DNA from: JAWLFI01 sp041685645 | GTDB lineage: Bacteria; Bacteroidota; Bacteroidia; Chitinophagales; Saprospiraceae | Assembly (NCBI GenBank): GCA_041685645.1 | Contig: JAWLFI010000097.1 | Location: forward strand, 1-10,307 | DNA: 10,307 bases | Reading direction: 5' to 3' | Part shown: piece after piece, positions 1 to 5,976 of the stretch | Numbering within the stretch: position 1 is the first letter of the stretch | How the letters are laid out: each line of letters starts with the position of its first letter | Made by a program: the position numbers and the translations under genes | Notes under the pieces: model-generated | What the model saw: the letters and a program-made list of their open reading frames with translations, nothing else | What the model was told of the DNA's origin: nothing | The model's database searches: none

Positions 1-13
1 TCCGAAAACTGTT

Positions 14-181
14 TTTTGATGCGAAGGTGAAAAAATATGTGCGTAATCAAGGCGAGACGATGGAGCCTAGTGGTTCGGCTTCGCTCACCACGGCGCCATA
101 GCTAAGTGACTGAGGATAAACGATGATTACGTGCATATTTTACATCTAAGCCATTTTAAAAAAATGGCTGTTCGCGCAAAA
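14..181. repeat. Nested palindromic intergenic element (MITE-like or structured RNA)
   Basis: Two sets of inverted arms enclose this gene-free stretch. The outer arms are 14-25 (TTTTGATGCGAA) and 171-181 (TTCGCGCAAAA), which pair over 10 Watson-Crick positions plus one G-T, with one bulged A. The inner arms are 32-49 and 124-141, 18 bases each; 16 positions pair by Watson-Crick and two are G-T wobbles, so the stem would be unbroken in RNA. Inside lies a third hairpin, 60-74 with 87-99, of 12 Watson-Crick pairs. A fourth hairpin (149-169) sits in the right arm. Such nesting is typical of miniature inverted-repeat elements or of a structured RNA. No target-site duplication was found, and no coding frame of interest lies inside. 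I have an impression of similar sequence in other Saprospiria-like genomes, but cannot verify it. Confidence 0.6.
149..169. other. Perfect A/T-rich hairpin inside the palindromic element
   Basis: AGCCATTTT (149-157) and AAAATGGCT (161-169) are perfect 9-base inverted repeats around an AAA loop. There is no T-run after it on the + strand, so it is a poor intrinsic terminator in that direction. It interrupts the right side of the larger element and may be a side arm of its fold. Confidence 0.6.
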
Positions 182-218
182 GGATAGTTTCCGGAGGTAC
201 CCTTAAAATCATATTGCT

Positions 219-986
219 ATGATACAACCCAAGTTACCCTGCAGTTGTCTATTATTCCTTTCAATATTCCTCATCAGTTCAGTATCAATATTGGATGCAC
301 AAGAAACGTCCGACAATGATATCCCAACATTCAACGAAATCCTCACGCTGCTAGATTATGAAAATGTGAGGGAATTGTATGTTTTGAGAGAACATCCTAC
401 GGAGGCTTACCCGGATGATCATTGGGGCACCATGTCAGGTCCCGGCATGATTGGATTTACAGGAATGACACCAAAAAGGCTCATATCGCATGTTTTAGAA
501 GTGCCAGAGTTCCACATTCAAAATGAGGGGCCCTTAGAAAAACAGAAGTATGATTTTCTATACAAAAAAGGCAGTGGAAACATTACCCCTCGTGACCGTC
601 GGGATTTGGCGGAACGAATAGTTCAGGAACTCAATATCACTCTACAATCAGAAACGGTCGAAACCACGAGTCTCATCCTCACTGCCTCGGACGAGATAAA
701 CGACTATGCAGTTACAACCGACCAGCCCGAGAGTATGACAGAAACCACGAGCGGCTCTCATATTTATTTTAAAAATGTTTCAATGGACAAAATAGCAGAA
801 AAATTGAGCGATGAATTAGCTCTCTATGGCTATCAGGTCGTAAATGAAACCGGAGTCAAAGAACCCCTTACCCTTCGCCTCAATACTGAGAGCTTAGACG
901 ATTTTATGTTGGATGCCAGCCAAAAGGGACTGATGGTGGAACTTAAAGACAGACCCGCGCAGCTCTATACTTTAATCGCCCGGTAA
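219..986 (+). CDS. Exported TIGR03435/DUF3738-like protein of unknown function
   Basis: The 255-residue product has a signal peptide: a short basic start (K5), a hydrophobic run at about 8-24 and a likely cut after A27 (LDA/QE). The rest follows the layout of the TIGR03435 (DUF3738) family as I know it. A segment near 83-115 matches the family's 'leading strand' part (MTPKRLISHVLEVPEFHI, then EGPLEKQKYDF). A helical stretch at 122-142 precedes a TTSLIL strand near 149-154. The C-terminal part (about 182-254) has the VVNETGV motif at 207-213, the family's usual V.D.TG position, and ends QLYTLIAR. The family is best known from Acidobacteria and Planctomycetes and has no established biochemical role; in some proteins it is fused to TlpA redoxins, which is not the case here. 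The gene is convergent with the next one, with 5 bases between the stops, so no intrinsic terminator fits there. No clear promoter was found; a GGAGGT at 193-198 lies too far (20 bases) upstream to be a normal ribosome site. Confidence 0.75.
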   Translation: MIQPKLPCSCLLFLSIFLISSVSILDAQETSDNDIPTFNEILTLLDYENVRELYVLREHPTEAYPDDHWGTMSGPGMIGFTGMTPKRLISHVLEVPEFHIQNEGPLEKQKYDFLYKKGSGNITPRDRRDLAERIVQELNITLQSETVETTSLILTASDEINDYAVTTDQPESMTETTSGSHIYFKNVSMDKIAEKLSDELALYGYQVVNETGVKEPLTLRLNTESLDDFMLDASQKGLMVELKDRPAQLYTLIAR

Positions 987-991
987 CAAAA

Positions 992-1948
992 CTACAATCC
1001 CTCCGGATAGGGCAGTCGCAACAATTCACCGGAACGAGTGGCCAGGAAAATATATTGATCTTTCACCGCAAGGGCACGGATATCCGGTTCTCCCTTTATC
1101 ATCAAAAAATGCAGGTCCTTCCCCTCGTTCCTCGAGTAGGCCAGAGTGCCCTGATCGCCCGCCAGCCACAAAACGCCCTCCTCATCGCGCGTCAGCGCTC
1201 GAAATTCGCGAGAAGAAAAAGTGGTTCGCGGTGCGCGAAGCTCTGTCCAATGCCGCCCTCCATCCTCAGATCTCCAAAGTCCCCCGTATTGAGAAGCCAT
1301 CCAGCCCCGGCCCGAGGTCTCGAAATACAATGCCGTAAAATAAGCCTCCGCCGGCACCTGCTCGTCCCAACTCAGCCCCCCATCCTCAGACGTGAGCACC
1401 CGGCCATATCCGGCAGCCACCCACCGATCGTCCGACACCTGATGCACCGCTTCCAGCCCATTCTCTAATGTATCGTAAAACACGACCTCAAAATCCGGCA
1501 GCGTCATCACCTGAATCACCCCATTTTTAAAGCGCTTCCCCCCAACCGCCACCAAATAATCCTCTTCGGAATGTATCTTCACATCTAGCAAAATCCGCCA
1601 ATACGGTAGCCGCTTCTTACTCCACCCCCCTCCATTTTGCTCCTGCATCAACTGCCCGTCTATACCCGCTGCAATCCGTTCCGCCCCCCTCACTGCCAGA
1701 CCATACAACGCCTTGTCCGTCACAGAATCTACACGCCAGCTCACCCCCAGATCACCGCTCCTCGCCACATCTCCCCGATACCAACTATCGCCACCGACCG
1801 CAAGGATTTCGCCATTGTCCAGCCACTGCAAGTCGTGCCAGCTTCCATCGTGTTCCAGCAATACTTCCGGCACCACTGTCTCACCCGCAGGCTCACAGCC
1901 CAGACACCAACTCAGCGACAATATCAGGCCGATGGCTAACTTATTCAT
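992..1948 (-). CDS. Lipoprotein-like YCF48/Asp-box beta-propeller protein
   Basis: The 318-residue product begins with K3, a hydrophobic run (4-16) and a cysteine at 18 in the context CLGC, a plausible but non-canonical lipobox, so it is probably tethered to the envelope. Asp-box motifs (SxDxGxxW) occur at 64-71 (SGDLGVSW), 187-194 (SEDGGLSW) and 227-234 (SEDGGRHW), with a decayed copy at 272-279. The last three follow glycine-containing strands (for example GYGRVLTSEDGG, QYGGLWRSEDGG), the pattern of YCF48/Hcf136-like and sialidase-like (BNR) propellers. Roughly one blade per 40-45 residues suggests a six- or seven-bladed fold. Catalytic residues of a sialidase are not apparent, so an enzyme role is not supported; such propellers often act as surface-binding or assembly modules. 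The coding strand looks richer in G+C than the gene to its left. Its start lies 22 bases from the repeat-like element at 1971, so its promoter may lie inside that element; no TAnnTTTG was seen. Confidence 0.8.
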   Translation of the reverse strand: MNKLAIGLILSLSWCLGCEPAGETVVPEVLLEHDGSWHDLQWLDNGEILAVGGDSWYRGDVARSGDLGVSWRVDSVTDKALYGLAVRGAERIAAGIDGQLMQEQNGGGWSKKRLPYWRILLDVKIHSEEDYLVAVGGKRFKNGVIQVMTLPDFEVVFYDTLENGLEAVHQVSDDRWVAAGYGRVLTSEDGGLSWDEQVPAEAYFTALYFETSGRGWMASQYGGLWRSEDGGRHWTELRAPRTTFSSREFRALTRDEEGVLWLAGDQGTLAYSRNEGKDLHFLMIKGEPDIRALAVKDQYIFLATRSGELLRLPYPEGL

Positions 1949-1970
1949 CGCTTATTAGTATTTTGATTTT

Positions 1971-2173
1971 TTGGGCGCATCCCTCGACGCCCTTCGGGCG
2001 CCTCGGGTCGGGCTGTGCGGGGGTTCCGTACCGGCAGCTCCATATTTCAGCTCTTTCATTCTATTCCCGCTCATTCATCTATCCGATTTTCTTTCGTTTC
2101 CCTTCATCTCCCTTGCTGCCGGCACACCTCAGCCGCTGTTGCGGCCTCGGTCCCCTACCATCCCTTGCGCAAA
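1971..2173. repeat. Intergenic repeat-like element with internal palindromes
   Basis: The segment starts TTGGGCGCATCCCTCG and ends CATCCCTTGCGCAAA; its edges are partly inverted to each other (TTTG..CGCA against TGCGCAAA). Inside are a small hairpin, CGCCC (1988-1992) with GGGCG (1996-2000), followed by CGGGTCGGGCTGTGCG, and a long-range inverted pair, 2028-2038 (GTACCGGCAGC) with 2115-2125 (GCTGCCGGCAC), 10 of 11 positions paired. From memory, the phrases GGGCGCATCCCTCG, CGGGTCGGGCTGTGCG and ATCCCTTGCGCAAA recur in this order in intergenic regions of many Bacteroidota genomes, with a variable middle. That recollection is unverified. The three + frames are all open here for 80-100 codons, but their products are low in complexity, overlap one another and look like no protein, so I treat them as accidental. 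Confidence 0.55.
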
Positions 2174-2315
2174 GACGGTTCCAGACCCCTATGCCGACTC
2201 AAAGAGAGAGAGAGAGAGAGAGACCATTTACTGAGGGACGCCCGGATATACCTTCCCTGGCATCGATTCTATACTTCTGAATAATTCCAGCCCATCTCCT
2301 ATCTTCCTCCTCGAC
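2174..2315. other. Gene-free spacer downstream of fumarase
   Basis: This completes the 367-base gap between the propeller gene and fumC. Apart from the (AG)10 tract I see no gene, promoter or convincing intrinsic terminator for fumC in it. Confidence 0.6.
2203..2222. repeat. (AG)10 dinucleotide tract
   Basis: Ten uninterrupted AG units on the + strand, continuing one base into GA. The tract is all-purine on one strand and lies about 250 bases upstream of the propeller gene's start and about 95 bases beyond the fumarase stop. Tracts of this type are prone to slippage; here it lies in no credible gene. Confidence 0.95.
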
Positions 2316-3710
2316 CTATCTGCCCACCATTTCCTCGGGTCGCACCCACTCATCGAATTGATCTGCTGTCAAATAATCCAAAGCCACCGCGGCCTCTTTC
2401 AAAGTCGTTCCCTCAGCATAAGCCTTTTTGGCAATATTTGCTGCCTTGTCGTAGCCGATTTTCGTATTGAGTGCCGTCACCAACATCAGGGAATTGTTGA
2501 GATTCTCGCGGATCGATTCTGCATTTGGTTCCAGGCCGCTTACACAATGATCGGCAAAACTCCGACAGGCATCTCCAATCAGATCTGCTGACATCAAAAA
2601 GTTGAAAATCATCTGTGGCTTGAACACATTCAATTGAAACTGCCCATTCATTCCACCGATATTTATCGCCACGTCATTGCCCATGACTTGTGCCATGGCC
2701 ATCGTCAGTGCCTCGGCCTGAGTGGGATTGACCTTGCCGGGCATAATAGATGAGCCCGGCTCATTGGCCGGAATGGTATATTCGCCAATTCCACAACGCG
2801 GCCCCGAGGCCAACATGCGAATATCATTGCCGATCTTCATCAGTGAGACCGCCAGCGTTTTTAAGGCACCATGTGATTCTACAATCGCATCGTGTGCAGA
2901 CAAAGCCTCAAATTTATTGGGCGCTGTGCGAAAGGGTAAACCCGTCAACTCTGAAATTTTCTGTGCCACTGCTGGCGCATATCCCTTCGGGGTGTTGAGG
3001 CCGGTACCTACAGCGGTTCCGCCCAAAGCGATTTCGCCCAGGTGATCCAGTGTATTTCGCACTGCCTGTATCCCGTGATCCAGTTGTGATACAAATCCCG
3101 ACAATTCCTGCCCTACGGTCACCGGCGTGGCATCCATGAAATGAGTACGCCCGATCTTTACCACATCCTTATATGTCTCCGACTTTTCATGAAGCACATC
3201 GCGCAGGTGCTTCACCTGCGGCAGAGTGTGTTCGTGCAATTTCTTATACGCCGCAATGTGCATTGCTGTGGGAAAAGTGTCATTGGACGATTGAGATTTA
3301 TTGACGTCATCATTGGGATGCAACACCTTCTTATCATCCGTCAGCTCGCCGCCCTGCAGCACGTGAGCGCGATTCGCAATGACTTCGTTAGCATTCATGT
3401 TGGACTGCGTCCCCGAACCGGTCTGCCAGACCACCAGGGGAAACTCCTCCTCCCATTGTCCGGCGATAATTTCATCGCATACTTCGCCAATCCATTGTGC
3501 CTTTTGTTCTTCCAAAACGCCCAACTCCCAATTTGTCAGGGCTGCTGCTTTTTTTAAATAAGCAAAGGCCTGTATGATATCTTTGGGCATGCGGTGACCC
3601 CCAATCTTGAAATTATTAGCCGATCGCTGCGTTTGAGCGCCCCAATATCTGTCAATGGGTACTTCTACATCTCCCAAACTGTCTTTTTCTCTTCTTTTAT
3701 CAATTGGCAT
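2316..3710 (-). CDS. fumC: Fumarate hydratase, class II
   Basis: The enzyme interconverts fumarate and L-malate in the TCA cycle, as a cytosolic iron-independent homotetramer. At 464 residues it has the usual length of the family (E. coli FumC is 467). The family's conserved blocks are all present: TGSGTQSNMN at 97-106, HPND at 131-134 (the second, B-site region), SQSSNDTFPTAMH at 139-151, GRTH at 187-190 with the catalytic-site His190, and the lyase signature GSSIMPGKVNP at 319-329, which carries the catalytic serine loop and Lys326/Asn328. PQMIFNFLMSADLIGD (365-380) is also typical of fumarase rather than aspartase or argininosuccinate lyase. The ATG at 3710 is preceded by AAAAGGAA about 8 bases upstream, a reasonable ribosome site. 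The gene diverges from sod; no partner gene follows it, so it is probably transcribed alone. Nothing in it looks damaged. Confidence 0.97.
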   Translation of the reverse strand: MPIDKRREKDSLGDVEVPIDRYWGAQTQRSANNFKIGGHRMPKDIIQAFAYLKKAAALTNWELGVLEEQKAQWIGEVCDEIIAGQWEEEFPLVVWQTGSGTQSNMNANEVIANRAHVLQGGELTDDKKVLHPNDDVNKSQSSNDTFPTAMHIAAYKKLHEHTLPQVKHLRDVLHEKSETYKDVVKIGRTHFMDATPVTVGQELSGFVSQLDHGIQAVRNTLDHLGEIALGGTAVGTGLNTPKGYAPAVAQKISELTGLPFRTAPNKFEALSAHDAIVESHGALKTLAVSLMKIGNDIRMLASGPRCGIGEYTIPANEPGSSIMPGKVNPTQAEALTMAMAQVMGNDVAINIGGMNGQFQLNVFKPQMIFNFLMSADLIGDACRSFADHCVSGLEPNAESIRENLNNSLMLVTALNTKIGYDKAANIAKKAYAEGTTLKEAAVALDYLTADQFDEWVRPEEMVGR

Positions 3711-3771
3711 ATGTGTTCCTTTTATCCGGGCTTTTCTCTACTCTTCAGTAAAAAACCCTCTTGTGTTCCGG

Positions 3772-3779
3772 CAAAATTA
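3772..3779 (-). promoter_or_regulatory. Possible fumC -7 element (TAATTTTG)
   Basis: Read on the - strand this is TAATTTTG, an exact match to the Bacteroidota TAnnTTTG consensus, 61 bases before the fumC start. No TTG is found at the usual -33 distance, so the call is tentative. The element lies between two inverted 8-base arms, AAAACCCT (3752-3759) and AGGGTTTT (3796-3803). Confidence 0.4.
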
Positions 3780-3874
3780 CTCTCCTCACAAAATAAGGGT
3801 TTTCGCTGACATCCATGGCCTATAAAGCCACAAATTTCAATGCATTCAAGCAAACAATTCTCACTACTTATCGT

Positions 3875-3882
3875 TATAATTG
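3875..3882 (+). promoter_or_regulatory. Possible sod -7 element (TATAATTG)
   Basis: TATAATTG differs from TAnnTTTG at one position and ends 29 bases before the sod start. The leader that follows is A-rich (TAAACTAAAACAAACAAATC) and has no Shine-Dalgarno sequence, as is common in this phylum. No good -33 TTG was found. Confidence 0.35.
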
Positions 3883-3911
3883 TATATTCTTAAACTAAAA
3901 CAAACAAATCA

Positions 3912-4523
3912 ATGGGATTCAAATTGCCAGCATTACCGTACGACAAAGATGCCTTAGAACCGCATATCGATGCAAAAACCATGGAAATTCATCATGATAA
4001 ACATCATGCGGGATACACCAAAAAGCTCAACGCAGCTATCGAAGGTACCTCTCTAGAAGAAAAAAGCATAGAAGATATTTTATCTGAAGTTTCCAGGCAC
4101 TCAGCCGGTGTGAGAAACAATGGAGGCGGATTTTATAATCATAGCTTATTCTGGACGATTATGGGCCCCAATGGTGGCGGAAAACCTTCAGGAGACCTTG
4201 CCGCTGCGATTGACAAACATTTTGGCTCCTTTGATAAATTCAAGGATGAGTTTCAAAATGCCGGTGGTTCACAATTTGGTTCCGGATGGGCCTGGCTCAT
4301 TGTTGATGAGAACAATAAATTAGCTGTCACGAATACCCCGAATCAAGACAACCCTCTGATGGATGTTGCCGACGTGAAAGGTACACCTATTCTCGGAGTA
4401 GATGTTTGGGAGCACGCTTATTACCTCAACTATCAGAACAGGCGCCCCGACTATTTGGAGGCATTCTTTAATGTGATTAACTGGGACGAAGTGAGTAAAA
4501 GATTTGAAAAAGCGACGAAATAA
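3912..4523 (+). CDS. Superoxide dismutase, Mn/Fe family (Mn-type second sphere)
   Basis: The enzyme converts superoxide to oxygen and hydrogen peroxide. The 203-residue product has no signal peptide and is therefore probably cytosolic. The four metal ligands can be read: His27 (MEIHHDKHH), His77 (NHSLFW), Asp164 and His168 (DVWEHAYYL). His31 and Tyr35 are the expected active-site gateway residues. The residues that usually tell Mn from Fe enzymes point to Mn or a cambialistic enzyme: Gly73 stands where Fe enzymes carry Gln, and Gln145 lies in NQDNPL, the place of the Mn-type glutamine. The pair Phe74-Tyr75 just before the ligand motif replaces the more usual His-Ala of MnSODs. Metal choice cannot be fixed from sequence alone, so I give no sodA/sodB symbol. 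The gene stands alone between a divergent promoter region and a terminator. Confidence 0.96.
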   Translation: MGFKLPALPYDKDALEPHIDAKTMEIHHDKHHAGYTKKLNAAIEGTSLEEKSIEDILSEVSRHSAGVRNNGGGFYNHSLFWTIMGPNGGGKPSGDLAAAIDKHFGSFDKFKDEFQNAGGSQFGSGWAWLIVDENNKLAVTNTPNQDNPLMDVADVKGTPILGVDVWEHAYYLNYQNRRPDYLEAFFNVINWDEVSKRFEKATK

Positions 4524-4547
4524 AGTTTGCTTTTCAATCACTGATAA

Positions 4548-4580
4548 AAAAAGCCCTGATGAATTTCATCAGGGCTTTTT
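4548..4580. terminator. Bidirectional intrinsic terminator between sod and the convergent gene
   Basis: A perfect 15-base-pair stem: AAAAAGCCCTGATGA (4548-4562) and TCATCAGGGCTTTTT (4566-4580) around an ATT loop. The + strand ends in a T5 run, and the A7 run at 4546-4552 gives a T7 run on the - strand, so it can stop transcription from both sides. It begins 24 bases after the sod stop and lies 140 bases past the stop of the gene at 4720. Confidence 0.92.
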
Positions 4581-4719
4581 CTTTATGGTGATTTGATCTG
4601 ATTCATTCGGCTACGATCTAGCCACTCCCTCGCCTTTTAATTTTTGCGGAGCGCTGCCTATGCAACTGTTCGCCGCCTGAATGCTACAGTCTATTGCTAC
4701 TCGATCCTACAGGGATAAG

Positions 4720-5208
4720 CTATTTTTTCTTTCTTTGAACAGCCGCAGCCAGACGGTCAACCACCACTCGGGAGTTTTGCCCCATCATTCCGCACTGAAA
4801 GACATACATCTTATCCCCTTTCAATCGAATATGGCGAAAATCATAGCTCAGGTCGCTGGAGTCAATGGCCATACTGTATATAAATCCTTCTTCCCACTCC
4901 TTTTCAATGACATTGAAATACTCTTCCTCCTCTACAAGCTGCTTTTGATCTTGCACCAAAGTTTCCATTTTTGTAGTCTGAGCGTCCATACCCAAAATTT
5001 GCACACTGTAGTTGTCTGCCCCTTTAATGGTGATATCATCCATAGTACCCAATGTCCCCACTTTTATTTCAGCGTCTTTCGGGGCAAAGACTTTTAGAGG
5101 TAGCCCTTCACCAATTAAATTGTGCTCTACCCAGTCGTCAGTGGGATCAGGTGTGCAATGTGAGAACACCATTCCAATGGCAATAACAGTAATAATGAAT
5201 CGAAGCAT
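4720..5208 (-). CDS. Small lipoprotein-like envelope protein, function unknown
   Basis: From the ATG at 5208 the product has 162 residues and starts MLRF followed by a hydrophobic run and a cysteine at about residue 18 (VFSHCTPD), consistent with a signal peptide or an atypical lipoprotein signal (His before the Cys is unusual). An in-frame ATG 33 bases earlier (5241) would add 11 residues, but an exact TAnnTTTG element (5224-5231) lies inside that extension, so I prefer 5208. The mature part is acidic and probably alpha/beta, with the phrases KVFAPKDAEIKVG, an EEEEYFNVIEKEWEEGFIYS segment and a lysine-rich end (RKKK). I recall similar short proteins in Saprospiria-like genomes, but no named domain. 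It converges on sod and is separated from the upstream redoxin gene by 171 bases with a hairpin, so it is probably its own unit. Confidence 0.8.
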   Translation of the reverse strand: MLRFIITVIAIGMVFSHCTPDPTDDWVEHNLIGEGLPLKVFAPKDAEIKVGTLGTMDDITIKGADNYSVQILGMDAQTTKMETLVQDQKQLVEEEEYFNVIEKEWEEGFIYSMAIDSSDLSYDFRHIRLKGDKMYVFQCGMMGQNSRVVVDRLAAAVQRKKK

Positions 5209-5223
5209 ATGATCTATTTTAGA

Positions 5224-5231
5224 CAAAAATA
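5224..5231 (-). promoter_or_regulatory. -7 element TATTTTTG of the small lipoprotein-like gene
   Basis: On the - strand this reads TATTTTTG, an exact TAnnTTTG match, ending 15 bases before the ATG at 5208. No clear -33 TTG lies at 19-21 bases. Its place inside the longer frame decides the start in favour of 5208. Confidence 0.5.
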
Positions 5232-5288
5232 ATACAAACATTTTAGCTATGGGTATTTCCAGACAAGTCCTTTAAGCTCGTGATGAAT

Positions 5289-5320
5289 AAAAGCTGATCG
5301 TACAGAGGCCATTAGCTTTT
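5289..5320 (-). terminator. Candidate terminator of the dnaE-redoxin unit
   Basis: AAAAGCTGAT (5289-5298) pairs with ATTAGCTTTT (5311-5320), nine Watson-Crick pairs and one G-T, around a 12-base loop. Read leftwards, the stem ends in AGCTTTTATT. It begins 59 bases past the redoxin stop at 5380. The stem is A/T-rich and the T-run short, so strength is uncertain. Confidence 0.45.
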
Positions 5321-5379
5321 GCCTCCTCTTCTAGAATAGGTGCCTATTGAAGTTTCATCGCGCTGTTAAGCCGTACCGA

Positions 5380-5970
5380 CTAGCTGGTCTTAATCGTACA
5401 ACCAATCGCTTTCGTTGTAGCAGGTTGTGGCTTTTTACCTGCTTTTATCGCCTGAATGGCATCTCTTAGGTATTCTTTTTCTACGGCGTCCTCGGACTTG
5501 TAATTATCATCTATGGCACCAATATACTGCAACACGCGGTTTTTATCTACCAAAAACACATGCGGGGTGCGCTCAGCTCCGAATTTGGGATAGACCTTTT
5601 GTCCGTCATCGAGAACATACTTAAACGGAAAGCCCTTCTCGTCAGCTCTCTGCTTCATTTTCTCAAAACTATCGTCGGGCTGAACTTTTGGATCGTTGGG
5701 ATTTATCGCAATCACGGGAAAGCCCTTCGGTTCCATTTCATTGTGCAAGTCAATGATTCGATCCTCATAGGCAATCGCATAGGGACAATGATTGCAAGTG
5801 AAAATAATAATATATCCCTCAGCTCCTTCGTAATCGGACATAGAAACCAAGTCTCCATCCGTGCTTTTCAGTGAAAAGTCATCGACTTTGTCTCCAATCT
5901 GGTACTGGGCCTGGACAAAAGCAAAGGAACAAAAAAGGAATGCTATAGCTAAAAAGTATTTCATGGTCAT
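5380..5970 (-). CDS. Exported thioredoxin-fold redoxin (peroxiredoxin-like, CNHC)
   Basis: The 196-residue product has a signal peptide (hydrophobic run about 5-18, likely cut near VQAQ at 19-22), so it acts outside the cytoplasm. The redoxin fold follows: GDKVDDFSLKSTDG (26-39), the active-site motif FTCNHCPYA with Cys59 and Cys62, and the cis-proline at TP (135-136) before HVFLVDKN. The sequence FTCNHCPYA..YEDRI and a C-terminal IGCTIK (Cys191) are features I know from the PRX_like1 group of AhpC/TSA-type thioredoxin-family proteins. Peroxidase activity is not shown; thiol-disulfide exchange is the safer reading. The ATG at 5970 lies 6 bases from the stop of the upstream TlpA-like gene; a second ATG two codons on (5964) is equally good because neither has a Shine-Dalgarno sequence. 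The spacing implies an operon with the gene before it. Confidence 0.88.
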   Translation of the reverse strand: MTMKYFLAIAFLFCSFAFVQAQYQIGDKVDDFSLKSTDGDLVSMSDYEGAEGYIIIFTCNHCPYAIAYEDRIIDLHNEMEPKGFPVIAINPNDPKVQPDDSFEKMKQRADEKGFPFKYVLDDGQKVYPKFGAERTPHVFLVDKNRVLQYIGAIDDNYKSEDAVEKEYLRDAIQAIKAGKKPQPATTKAIGCTIKTS

Positions 5971-5976
5971 TGGGTT

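Noticed and set aside
192..198. CGGAGGT as ribosome-binding site of the gene at 219
   Set aside because: It ends about 20 bases before the ATG, too far for a normal Shine-Dalgarno site, and genes in this window mostly lack such sites.
1055..1468. 137-codon + strand frame
   Set aside because: It lies wholly antisense to the propeller gene, whose Asp-box motifs show which strand is coding; the + product is Arg/Pro/Ser-rich and unlike a protein.
1963..2284. Three overlapping + strand frames of 87-105 codons
   Set aside because: They cover the same bases in three frames, run through the repeat-like element and the (AG)10 tract, and give low-complexity Ser/Pro/Arg-rich or Arg-Glu products with no family resemblance. 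A stop-poor repeat explains them.
4609..4623. Small hairpin GGCTA/TAGCC beyond the sod terminator
   Set aside because: Only five pairs, no T-run on either side; the strong terminator at 4548-4580 already explains termination here.
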